Shown here one piece after another: positions 11,395 through 21,089 of a stretch of 64,000 nt of DNA. A model generated the notes under the pieces. The model did no database searches and was not told where the DNA came from. It was given only the letters and a program-made list of their open reading frames with translations. Numbering within the stretch: position 1 is the stretch's first letter; the number at the start of each line of letters is the position of its first letter. Both the position numbers and the translations under genes were made by a program. Origin of the DNA: Myrica gale (taxonomy: Eukaryota > Streptophyta > Magnoliopsida > Fagales > Myricaceae); contig OZ005603.1 of NCBI GenBank assembly GCA_963930655.1, positions 22,644,201 through 22,708,200 of the forward strand, in the 5' to 3' direction.

Positions 11395-13080
11395 GCTCAC
11401 GCCTTGGTGTCCAAATCTTGAGGCAGAATATGATCTCTCTGAGTGCTCTTCTGGTATCCAAATAGTTTGTCCATCTTTTCATCAAATGATCCAAATTGTG
11501 CCATCAAACCTTGCATGTGTCCCCACAACTCATTGTATTTCTCCTTACACATCACCACTGTACTTTTATATTGTTTTACTTATTCAGAATGACTAGTTTC
11601 CCAATCCCTTGACGTGTCCAGCTTTGTGACCCAACACTTCATGAAACACTTACTTTGCTACTTACAAGTCAATCTTTTTGGGGTCCCGAAGTGCAAATAA
11701 CCTCAACATCTCTTCCTACACAATGTGGTGACAAAAAATAAATTAGAACCCTACCATGCCTAACAATATAACATATGTTGTCCACTTGCATAGACTTATT
11801 AACAGAATTTACTAAACATAGAGTTTTTATTTTCGCACTTTCACACTATACCACTTGGCACTACGACTAATATACATTTGGTGAGCAAACAATATATTCC
11901 AGAGTGACAGCAAAACGTTCAATCCATTTAGCCTCCTAGTTTAGAGGAAAGTCAACACAACACCTATAAAAACAAAACAAAACAAAAAACACACGCTTGC
12001 ACACATAATTCATAAGTTATGTAGTTTAATTCGGCTGATTAAACATGAAGAAAAAATGTAGTTGTTCATCACAATGTAGCTAAAAAAGTGTTGTTGAAGG
12101 TCAAACTCCAAAACCCAGCCACAATGCTAAGTGATACTTACATATATGGCATCTGCCGCTTCATTGATCAATTTCCCATCCAATCTCCGTGTGTGAGATC
12201 ACTTGTATAATTCGATCAGATTTTCCTTACTTTTTGTCCGAGTGTTAGTTAATGTATTTCTTAACATAAAACCAAGACTATAATATTGTAACATTCTCTA
12301 CGAACATGTTATGCAGAGACTTCGAACTGGAAGTGTGAGACACTTTAAGCTTCCTCCTACTGACTGAATTCGTCTTACTAACTTTCTTCAAACAAAATTC
12401 GTTAGTCAACATTCAATTAGCACACCCTATATATGGAAACCAACACCACACCAATCATGTATTGAACATTCTAAACTATAATTAAATTGAATGCCCACAT
12501 GCTCCAAATTGTTCCAGAGCTATTTCTTCTATCACATATCTTTGTGGTTCTAACTCACACTTTACCATATTTTCCCATTCTTCCAAAACTAAGCCTATCT
12601 TGTACACTTGTAAGTGCAAAGTTTAATATGCAAAATAAACAGAAAAATACAGGACAACTGATCACATATCGATTAACAAAAATGTCAAAATTACAAGTCT
12701 ATCCTGATTTCTTATTTGGGAACTACAAAGTGGATATGATAAATCTAAAAAATAAAAATGGTTCAACTGGTATGCTTTTATCTCAATGGAATCTATCAGT
12801 TAATTCCTATTATATTATATTGTTCTTGGTTATACAAAACTCGCTAGGACCCAGGTGTATCACTCATCCTTATCCTCCTTGGGGATTAAAGTCCAGCACT
12901 TGCGCTTCATATCAACAAACGTTCATACAATATATGTCACCCTTGCAGGAAGCACAAGAGCATTGTCTGCTGATGGCCACCATGTACCTGACGGTATACT
13001 CACTTGGACACGACCCATCTTTCGAAGTTTTGCAAACTATGTGCCCTTCGCCTTACCCCGATACTAGTTACAACAACCTG
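11395..13080 (-). pseudogene. Decayed Ptta/En/Spm (Transposase_24-like) gene, minus strand
   Basis: Three minus-strand patches fit this plant transposon protein family in the right order. Near 13050-12850: KMGRVQVSIPSGTWWPSADN followed by ...IPKEDKDE, resembling the N-terminal block with the GENAAKL-type motif. Near 11690-11600: FHEVLGHKAGHVKGLG, matching the conserved xEVLGxxxGYVxGLG signature. Near 11570-11400: YNELWGHMQGLMAQFGSFDE, a coiled tail. Stops and frame changes separate them. This shows another CACTA-class element lay here; its ends were not found. A 202-residue plus-strand ORF over 12487-13095 is its shadow. Confidence 0.5.
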
Positions 13081-13420
13081 ACCGAGCTGTCATAGAACAA
13101 CAAGAGCAACCCATCAATAATCACAACATATACAGTAGGATGAATATATAATAATGTTGTAAAACATTCCAGAGCAGAAAACATAGAAAGTTGCAAAAAG
13201 TTCCTGAAGACTCACAGGTGATGATTGTACATAGTTTGTCCATTATGTTTGATAGTTTGTTACTTGTTCATTCTCTAGTAGTTAGCTGACGAATATATCA
13301 CAAATACATCTATGTATTAAGCTTGTACAACAATTTATAAATGGCTGGAATATTCACTGAGTAATAAATTTGGAAATAAGAATTACGTTGCATAGCTTCT
13401 TTTTAAAAAAAACAAAATCT

Positions 13421-13930
13421 TTATTGAAAGCACAAAAACAGCGCCTCATGGCGGAACAACAGAGTCAACAAGAGAAATAAAAGCAGGAAGAACAACAGGG
13501 GCAATAAAGCCAAAACGAAATGACGAGCAACCCAAGCTGCAAGTCGGTGAGTCATCTGGTTTAGGCGTCGGGAGGCCCATTGAATGGTCCACTCAGGATG
13601 AAGAGACAACAAGTCTCTGATTCTCTCAATGTACCCCAGGAGAGGTCCATCCGTGAGAAGATCAACTTCCAAGATAGAGCGACAACAAATCAAGGAATCA
13701 CCTTCGAAAATAACATGCTTCCAGTTGAGATGGTGTACCATCTGGCAAGCAAAAAGATAGGCACAAAGTTCTGCAAGGGGATTAGAGGTGGACACGTAGT
13801 CACTCCAAGCATGAATAAGGGTCCCTTCTGGAGGCCGACAGAAAACTCCCAGGAAAACTGTATTGCCACAGATTGCTGCATCATAATTAACTTTGAAGAC
13901 ACCAAGGGACGGTTGCCACCGGAGATGCTA
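13421..13930 (-). pseudogene. LINE RNase H domain
   Basis: A continuous minus-strand frame reads GVFKVNYDAAICGNTVFLGV, then ANPLAEL-like SNPLAEL, VIFEGDSLICC and the ending ...SRRLNQMTHRLAAWVARH. This is the RVT_3/RNase H-like domain found at the C-terminus of plant L1 ORF2. The acidic DGD-type catalytic positions can be followed (VNYDAA, E of LAEL, EGDS). It is open here but the parent ORF2 is rearranged, so no active protein is expected. Confidence 0.85.
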
Positions 13931-14164
13931 CAATGCTTCAGCTTCAGACATAGCTGCCAAATGTTCTCGAAGATTACTATTCAGTGAAGATACCACATCT
14001 AAAGGACTTGGATCCTTTCCTTGATTCACTTTGAGATTCTTGGACTGTCAAATGGTATCCATTATCACAGCAGCCTGCAGCAGGAAATCTCTTTCCAAAA
14101 TATTATCAAGCGAGAGAGAGGAGGAGGAATTCAGAAGGATAGATAGCCAAGATTGACAATCCAT

Positions 14165-14467
14165 CTACTGCATAGGATCCAAAAGAAGAGGCAATTGTAC
14201 TTCAGACGATTCTCGTTCCTCCTTACAAAGGGCGCAAAGGAAAAAATCAGGAGGAACCCAATCTTCAAGGAAGTACAATTTTGCATGGATAGGGAGAACA
14301 CCAGTAGCTATCTTCCATAAAAGCATCTTTAGGCGAGCCTGGATTTTAACAAACCAAACATTTTTCCAATTGAATGATGGGCTTAAGCTGGAGCTTTCAA
14401 ATCTGCTACTTTGGTCAAGCATATAAGCAGATTTGACCGAAAAAGTTCCAGAGGAAGTAGGTTCCAT
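14165..14467 (-). pseudogene. LINE zinc-binding (zf-RVT) domain
   Basis: Open frame with SGTFSVKSAY, VWFVKIQARLKMLLWKIA, GVLPIHAKL and CALCKEERESSE, the standard order of the zf-RVT domain between reverse transcriptase and RNase H in plant L1 elements. The frame ends shortly after the Cys-x2-Cys, so the second half of the zinc site is lost or shifted. Confidence 0.85.
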
Positions 14468-14703
14468 TCTTCTTAATGGAACACCATATGGTTTTTTCTC
14501 TCCTCATAGGGGTCTCCATCAAGGAGACCCTATCTCACCATTTCTCTTTATTGTGTGTGCTGAAGGCTTAACCAGGCTGTTGATGCGTGCTGAAAATCTG
14601 GGCTCCTTTAAAGGAGTCAAAATCTGTCGTGGAGCTCCTCAAGTCTCACACCGTATGTTCGCGGACGACCTTATTATCTTCAGTAAAGCACAAGTGGTGG
14701 ATG
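14450..14703 (+). pseudogene. LINE reverse transcriptase core, inverted segment
   Basis: Reads SILLNGTPYGFFSPHRGLHQ, GDPISPFLFIVCAEGLTRLL and MFADDLIIFSKA: RVT_1 motifs 4 to C, including the FADD catalytic pair. It lies on the plus strand, opposite to the rest of the LINE. A TRIM begins right after it, and the thumb region resumes at about 15137. Confidence 0.9.
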
Positions 14704-15136
14704 TGTCAAGTTTCATCCCAAAACCAATTGGCAATGGGAAGAGGTGACCCGACAGGTATATGAAGCACACGATTAAATGATCTCTAATCAATGTGGGACT
14801 CTAACACTCCCCCTCACGTGCAGGCCGAATGAACATGGTCCATGCACGTGAACAATAAATGGGGAATACAAACAAGTGGGTCAAGCCCAGAAATAGTTGG
14901 CTCTGATACCATGTCAAGTTTCATCCCACAACCAATTGACAATGAGAAGAGGTGGCCCGACAGGTATTTGAAGCACAAGATTAAATGGTCCCTAATCAAT
15001 GTAGGACTCTAACACTCCCCCTCACGTGTAGGCCGAATCCACATGGTCCATGCACGTGGACAAAAAATGGGGAAGACAAACAAGTGGGCCAAGCCCAGAA
15101 ATAGTTGGCTCCGATACCATGTCAAATTTCATCCCA
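14704..15136 (-). mobile_element. TRIM (short LTR retrotransposon fossil) in tandem form, inside the LINE
   Basis: Exact 208-bp periodicity. Repeats starting TGTCAAGTTTCATCC and ending CTCTAACA occupy 14704-14806 and 14912-15014 (103 bp each), and a partial third starts at 15120. Between them lie 105-bp internal parts. Read on the minus strand, each repeat is followed by TGGTATCAGAGCC or a near copy, a primer site for initiator tRNA-Met. Each is preceded by the purine tract GAGGGGGAG. LTR-internal-LTR-internal-LTR is a known TRIM array form. It has no coding capacity, is broken, and is younger than the LINE it sits in. Confidence 0.85.
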
Positions 15137-15446
15137 AAACATGAAACCACACGTGAGATCTCCAATTTGTCAAGAGTTGAGTATCCGACAAGCTGAGAGT
15201 GAGGGAAAATACTTAGGGTTGCCTCTTCATATTCCTCGATCTCGTAAGGTTGCCTTTGGAGATCTAAAAGACCGAATTTTCAAGAAACTTGATGGGTGGA
15301 AAGCTCGATATCTGTCACAAGCTGGACGCCTTACAATGCTCAAATCTGTAGCTGCTTCTATGTCATCATATTCCATGTCTACCTTTCTCCTTCCCAAAGG
15401 ATGGTGCTTGGAATTTGATAAATGTTTCAAAGATTTTCTCGAGTGA
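15137..15446 (+). pseudogene. LINE reverse transcriptase thumb region, inverted segment
   Basis: Plus-strand frame with ICQELSIRQAESEGKYLGLP, then RKVAFGDLKDRIFKKLDGW, QAGRLTMLKSVAASMSSYSM and KCFKDFL. These are the conserved blocks following the FADD motif in plant L1 reverse transcriptase. It belongs with 14450-14703. About 35 residues expected between the two segments are missing around the TRIM. Confidence 0.88.
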
Positions 15447-15453
15447 ATTCTCC

Positions 15454-15780
15454 CCATATCTTACCTTTGCTAGGATCATCCTTATGAGGATTGGCTCCAT
15501 CAAGACCACCCCTTTGCTCTGCCCATCCGTTTGGTGGCTGTGTAGAGTCGTCCGAATACTTCAAAAATGGGTCCTGTAATCCAGGCTGAGGCGAAGGCAA
15601 CAAAACACATGGGGAAGCCTGACCTCCTCCACTCGATCGTGCAGACACCCACCCTCTTGTCCTCCCTCACTTAGCGCTTCTAGCCATTCCAGCGGTGAAC
15701 GAAGATGAATAAATGGGGAACAAAAAAGAGAATTCAAATGCGCAGTTTTAGTTGTCTTCCTTGTCAAAGAGCAGTTTAAT
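15454..15780 (-). pseudogene. Orphan exon-like sequence with a consensus splice donor
   Basis: GC-richer minus-strand sequence with a frame reading MSARSSGGGQASPCV..., GLQDPFLKYSDDSTQPPNGW, then GLDGANPHKDDPSKG and a consensus donor AAAG|GTAAGAT at about 15464. It looks like a first exon of a host gene or a captured copy. The LINE lies just beyond the donor, so the LINE may have landed in the intron, or the fragment is all that is left. Following exons were not found on the minus strand. Gene family not recognised. Frame disruptions near 15660-15720 suggest it is no longer functional. Confidence 0.4.
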
Positions 15781-16586
15781 GGCGAGAGGGAGGGAAACCT
15801 TTTTGTACAATATAAGCGTATGGAGGAAAATATTTTTGCCGAGTATGGATGGGAACAAAACTATTGCCGCTCATTTTCCAATACCCTAGCGTCTTAACTC
15901 ATGTAGATATTTAATTAGCCTTTTATTTTAAAAATAATATGAGTTATAAAATCACCTAATGGAAAGGAAAGAGACTTTTTTTTTATTTAGCAGGAAACAA
16001 AATTAATTACTTACAATAATTTATAATAATTAGCTATATTATTAATTCAAAATAATATATTGGGAGACTAATAAGTTATAATAATCTATAACTTATTAGA
16101 GAATAACTCGGTTGTGATCCAAAGATTAATAACTGTCTACTTTCTATAGTACCGACCAATTTCTAGCAACTTTTGCATTTAGTAATTACCTTATCTATAG
16201 TACCGACCAATTTGTCTAGGCATTTGGTCATGTATGTTTTTAGATGGTGAGGGAATAATTGTTGTAGCACGGAACGAGATTGGTCGACGAGCAAGAAAAC
16301 TGAAAGTGAAGAGTGGCGATGGATCCAGACGGTAGTCAAATGGTGACCGGGAAGAAATAAATCACGGCCGCCTACGCTATCGAGGTATTTCAGGAAGTGT
16401 TGCTAAGAGAGATTGAGCACCACAGTACCTTTAAGTTGGGGTCTTCGCTGACCAGAAATGCGGAGCTGATTTGCTGTGGAGGACGCGTAGCTTCCATGAC
16501 GGGAGGCGTTGGACAAAGGCCATTTCAAAAGAGTCATTATTGACTTAAAATTCAAACGTTCAGAATAATAAATTGGCATAGATCTT
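15781..16586. other. AT-rich spacer with a small exon-like patch
   Basis: Mostly AT-rich. Around 16320-16510 (plus strand) a patch reads MDPDGSQMVTGKK, a stop, then AAYAIEVFQEVLLREIEHH; it may be a gene scrap but was not identified. A short repeat TATAGTACCGACCAATTT occurs at about 16146 and 16197. Confidence 0.35.
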
Positions 16587-16600
16587 AAGTAATAGATGTA

Positions 16601-17371
16601 TCTTCCACAAATTTTCTTCCCGTACTAGATGATCTTGCATAGCATCGATCTAGAGAGAGAGAGGGTCATCTTTCTCTCTAGACTTTCTCCTTTCTTTGCA
16701 CTTCTGCCCCCCTCCCATCCGCGTTCCCCCACCCTTTGGGCAATGGGAGGAGGTCCTCCTCCTCCCGCCTCCCCCCTCCTGGCCGGCTGTTGGCCGGTCA
16801 AGCTTTGTTTTTTCATTGGTTTTTTATGCTTTCAATAACTATGGTGGTTTCGTGTCATGAGTTTTGCTTTGGTGGAGCTCTCTTGGCGGGCAGGACGACT
16901 TCCGGCAAGCTCGTGCCCCTTGGTCAGCTTCTGCAATTCTGGTGCTTCAACGTTGTCCTTGTCCGCCAGCAAGCCTTCGGTCTTTGGCAGTCCACGCGCC
17001 ACTCTTGTGGCGCTTGGATCTGATGCGCCTGGCGGTCCTTGTCTTCTTTTTGGCCAATCTCCTCCTTTGTGGGTACTTTTGTTGCAGGTGCTGGCCTGGT
17101 TCCTCATCCGGCGATGGGTTCTGCCTTTTTCGGCATGGTGGAGTTGTTGTTGTTGGGTTTGTTCTCGGGTTGTTGTTGTTGGGGTTGCGGGTTTGTTGAC
17201 CCGGTTGTTATTGGCCTTTCAGGCCTTATGGTTTCTGGCCCTTAGGGCATTGGAATTTGATGTAATGAGCGTTTGGGCCCCCTATGATCATATCCGACCT
17301 TGGATGGTTCTGGATTCGGTGCTTGTATTCTCCTTCCCTGTGTAATGAAATCCATCATTGCTTAGAAAAAA
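16601..17371 (+). mobile_element. GC-rich non-LTR retroposon with 14-bp TSD
   Basis: The 14-bp target duplication AAGTAATAGATGTA flanks it exactly (16587-16600 and 17372-17385). The 3' end is an A-run after CCATCATTGCTTAG, and the 5' end is a pyrimidine/purine-rich leader with (GA)n. The interior is GC-rich and T/G-rich, unlike its flanks. ORFs of 111-162 residues cross it but carry no domain I recognise. TSD plus A-tail means LINE-type mobilisation. It could be a 5'-truncated or internally deleted LINE, or a retroposed transcript. Confidence 0.82.
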
Positions 17372-17385
17372 AAGTAATAGATGTA

Positions 17386-18448
17386 GAAACTTAATAAAGG
17401 TTTTTATCTACTATGAATATAGGCAATTTCAATAAGGATCGAACATCAGCTCTAATTTGAAGGACATCTATGTAAACGTTATCTACTATGTACAAGTAGA
17501 GCTTGCTACTATACAAACAAAAGGAAAAGAAAACAATTATGTGTACTTCCGAAATTTTCACTGGGTAGACTCCGTTCAAAAATGTACAAGAGAAGTATAT
17601 GGTTCAAGTGATATGCTTGCAATCCTTTACAAGATTCTCATTTATTCTTTCTCCATGTAAGCGTTCTTTTAGTTTTTCAGTTGACCATGTTTCGAACATA
17701 GTCCTCCTGCCAAGGGTAAAATGGATCCAAGTAGCACAACCAACGTCTGTAGCAAGATCTTTTGATGAAAGACAACAACCAATTAGATTTGAGAACCATG
17801 CATTCCATCGGAGCTGCCCCAAATTTCTCTCGACAGACTCCCTCGACCAGGACGAAGATCATTCTTTGCAAGTAGATCTTCACCAACGACAACCATCTCG
17901 TCTGATATATGGCCAAAAAAATATCGTCGACGACCGCAATCGTAGCCTCAGCGATCGGTCTCGACAACGCGAAGTGGTAGCATAATTGAGTTTTGGTAAC
18001 CAAGCTTCCAAGACAGAGTTCGGTTACTATGCTAGGCACTGTTGTGATGAGTATGCTGAGGGACGACTGTGATTAAATGCTAGAGATCTGACGACTGTAG
18101 TTAAACATATCATTTAAAATATTTTAATTGATATGGCGCGATCTGTACCCTTAAATTTTGAAGCTTTTAGTCTCAGCCGTCGCTCAGCATGCTCAGCACA
18201 ATAGTGCTTAGGATATCAACCAAACTCTCCAAGACAACCCACTCCGTCAATTTATGTGATTATTCATTTTGCGCTACATAGAAATAAAATGCGAGGAGAA
18301 TTGCTGACCAGCAAGGTGTGGACAATATGTTGTCGAAGTTTTTGAACATAATGTTGACCAACTTTTTTAAATCGGTGCACAAAAGTGGGTTTTAATGACG
18401 GGAGAATGGGGAGATTAAAAATGCGCATGGCTGTAGCGCATATTTCTT
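17386..18448. other. Spacer, no gene recognised
   Basis: Holds overlapping ORFs of about 120-128 residues on opposite strands near 17600-18040. Neither shows a known domain or splice context, so neither is called. The 17840-17990 part is GC-richer than its surroundings. Confidence 0.35.
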
Positions 18449-18720
18449 AGTGTTATTACAACAAACTTACTTTTTTAGGAAAAAATCAAGTTTCTGTCCC
18501 AAGAGATCTTTAGGGACGGTCCCCGTCCCACTAGGTGTCCCAATATCCCCTTCCCAAAAGGTTTTTTGGGACGAAATCCAAAAAGTAGTTTTTTGGTACA
18601 TAATTTTTTCCGTCCAAAAAGGAATGTACCTTTTGGGACAAATGAAACCATCCCGAAAGACGTCACTTGGCAATGCAAAATATTTTCTCTCATCCCAAAA
18701 AGTAGCGTTGGAATGACATC
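18449..18720. repeat. Decayed CACTA-like left terminus
   Basis: Starts TATTACAACAAACTTAC, close to the CACTACAACAAATTTG end of CACTA-3. It then runs through repeated TCCCAAAAAG / TTTTGGGAC words also found in CACTA-3 (57700-57800 and 60240-60330). No matching right end was found, so this is probably the left edge of an old relative that includes repeat copy B. Confidence 0.5.
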
Positions 18721-18789
18721 AAACTATAACAATTGCTATATTTTTTGCAACATAAAGAAAATTTCTCACAAAAACCATTGTTCGTTCGA

Positions 18790-20230
18790 ACATATCACCA
18801 CCCTGACGGGTGTGTGTTTTTTATTATGTTACGTCCGAACGGAAATGAAAGGTTCAACGCTTTATTATTTGATACCGTTCTTTTCCATTAGAACATTCGT
18901 TGACAATCTTGTTCTTTGCTTGTTGTTTGAATTCGTTTCAATACTGAAAAACCTAGTTTAGACCCTAACTTCATTCAAAGGAAAAACCACTCCGGGCTAG
19001 CAGCCACCTGAAATCCACTAAGAAGAAAAACTTACAACAGTGATTCAGACACTGGCAACCTCAGTTGCTTGACTCTGACACCCCTGATGTAATAATCTAA
19101 GCTACCTTGCTCAGACCCGCTCCAAGCGGCTTTCACCTCAACGCCTTGAGGTTCTCCTTATAGATCTCCACGAACAACCTTGTTCATCAGCACTCCTTCA
19201 CCACCATGAAGGAATCAATACAATATGATTGAAGAATGAGGAAAAAATCAACCAACTTGAAGCACAAATTCTCTCAACTCTTTTTCCAAGGAAGGAGGCA
19301 CCCAAAACACTCAAAAAACTCCTTAACCGGGTTTTGGACGGCCAGCCTCGCTAATAGTAGGGTTTCACAAGTCTTCAAAAGGAAACTCCAAAAAATCAGC
19401 ATTTTCTGAAATTCGCTGGAGACCACTCGAGCGCTCGTCGAACGCAAAGCTTCTGTGTGAATTTTTCCTAATCTCGCTCGAGCTGTTGTCGAGCGGTTGT
19501 CGAGCGTGATGAGTCTCTATAAAATTCTCCAAGAGCGCTCGAGTACTGGTCGAGCGTGACAAAATTTTCCAAGGACGCTCGAGAGTGTGTCGAACGTTTG
19601 TTGAACGTGATGACACATTAAACAAACCACTTCTAACTCTTGAACATGGAACCAAACTTACAACTCAAACACGACATATTTTGACACGAAATAATGCCAA
19701 TACGAAAATACCCTAACAAATAATTACAGGCGAAACCGTTCTTTACTATTCGAACATTGTAAGAGAGACGGTTCGTTATCGTTCTATATAGTTTGAATGC
19801 GAAGATTGGATCCATACGATCTCAATCGAACGGTAATACTGGTGGGCATTTGAAATGTTTTATGATGTTGGAATGAGTTTTATATTTTATATTTTTTTTA
19901 AAAATAAATACAATTTTTATAATAAATAATTGTACATATAATGAAGAAGCTTATGCTGAATTAGAAGACATCAATGTTAGTACTAAAAACGTGATATTAA
20001 AAATAATTTACAAAAATTAATGAAACGAATATGCATTAGTTTTCATCATAGTCGTGTGATGATGCTATAAAAGAATTTAGAAATATTTGATCATTGAATT
20101 TCATTACGAGTATAGATATTTTGGTTGCCAGTGAGGCCTTAAGTTGTCTCTTGCAACCAAAACCTGGATCCTTGTTTATACTTCTAATGCTCCGATATTT
20201 CTTAATTTTGGTTACAACAGTCATCTTAGT
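18790..20230. repeat. Old interspersed repeat, copy B (no CACTA-1 insertion)
   Basis: Second copy of the repeat split by CACTA-1. Where copy A holds CACTA-1, copy B runs straight through: GGGCATTTGAA at 19847 leads directly into TTGGAATGAGTTTTATATT. The copy itself is interrupted by an LTR-type insert at 18945-19718, which copy A lacks. The two copies therefore serve as mutual empty-site controls. Confidence 0.8.
18945..19718. mobile_element. Solo LTR-like fossil inside repeat copy B
   Basis: The 774-bp insert is bounded by TG..CA (TGAAAAACC ... CCCTAACA), with a near-perfect 5-bp duplication (AATAC / AATAA). Comparison with copy A shows the uninterrupted sequence. The inside carries several CTCGAGCG / GTCGAGCG words. 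The element is read more naturally on the minus strand (TGTTAGGG start). There is no internal domain, so this is a solo LTR or TRIM fossil; family not certain. Confidence 0.6.
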
Positions 20231-21089
20231 CTTGTTGTCACACCAATATTAGTAACTTTCTTAGGTAAGGGTGTAAGTCGGACATGTTGGAAGCGAAATT
20301 TGGCAATCCGTCATCAAGTCTGCTAACTAGGGGATGCCCAAAATGAAATTCGGCTTCGCTGAGGGCTATTGTCGAACTTGTCGGAACCAAAACTGGATGT
20401 TGAATAAGGATGTTTTTTGGCTAATGTCGTGCATTTTTTATTATGCAGTTATTGTCCACTATTTTTATTTGGCCCATTTGATCTTGAGATTTGCTCAATA
20501 TTCACATACTTTCTAGATTGTTCATTGTTCACAAATAAAAATATCCCTAATATATTTGATAATTATAATTTACATAATAAAGTGACGTCTAAAAATTAAA
20601 GATATTGTTCCAAAATCCAAATGAACATTTCTCAATTACATTATAAATATCTCAATTATAGAAATGAACACTACGAATGAAAATTTATAATTTACATTGC
20701 ACCACAGAAAACTCACCAAGTGATTAGAGTTGGATTTTGGAGTGAAATGTTGGTCATCCTTTAAACCAATACAACCATATCATATTATGGTAATATTAGC
20801 TTTGATGGCTTTTTTTTTTTTAATTTAGCCCATAATATTTAAGAACCAACTACTCATTGTTGATCCTTTGAAAAATTGTTAACCCTTTAAGAAGTACACA
20901 GAAACTAACATCCTATCAACCTATTTTAAAAACCGAAAACAACAATATCAGAACCTCTAACATAAAATCCAGATTCACAAAATCCCAATCTTACATACAA
21001 TTTACAAAATTCAAATTCCATAAATCCCAAAGCAACATACAATCACAAAGTTACATCACCTAGTGACCTAAACACACACAAGTCCTACA
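20231..21089. other. AT-rich spacer
   Basis: No gene or clear repeat border. From about 20900 it has many CAAA/ACAAAATC words that continue after 22647, suggesting the two parts were once adjacent. Confidence 0.35.

Larger units (their letters stand above)
13403..15446. mobile_element. LINE (plant L1-type) with 5' inversion
   Basis: The 3' end lies at the left: on the minus strand AATAAAG and an A/T-rich tail are followed upstream by RNase H (about 13930-13530) and the zinc-binding zf-RVT domain (14467-14165). At about 14450 the orientation flips. The reverse transcriptase core (GLHQGDPISPFLFI, then FADD) and the thumb region (KYLGLPLHIPRSR) run on the plus strand to 15446. A piece of roughly 200 residues normally between thumb and zf-RVT is missing at the flip. 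This head-to-tail inversion with a junction deletion fits twin priming. The reverse transcriptase part is further split by a tandem TRIM. Confidence 0.85.

Noticed and set aside
12487-13095. 202-residue plus-strand ORF as a new gene
   Set aside because: No domain, odd composition, and the minus strand of its 3' part reads as a transposase-family patch; it is most likely a shadow.
16857-17345. 162-residue ORF in the GC-rich retroposon as a gene
   Set aside because: No domain; overlapping ORFs in all plus frames show it is a composition effect of GC-rich sequence.
17599-18039. Overlapping 128- and 120-residue ORFs on opposite strands
   Set aside because: Neither has a recognisable motif, splice context or homologous patch elsewhere in the window.
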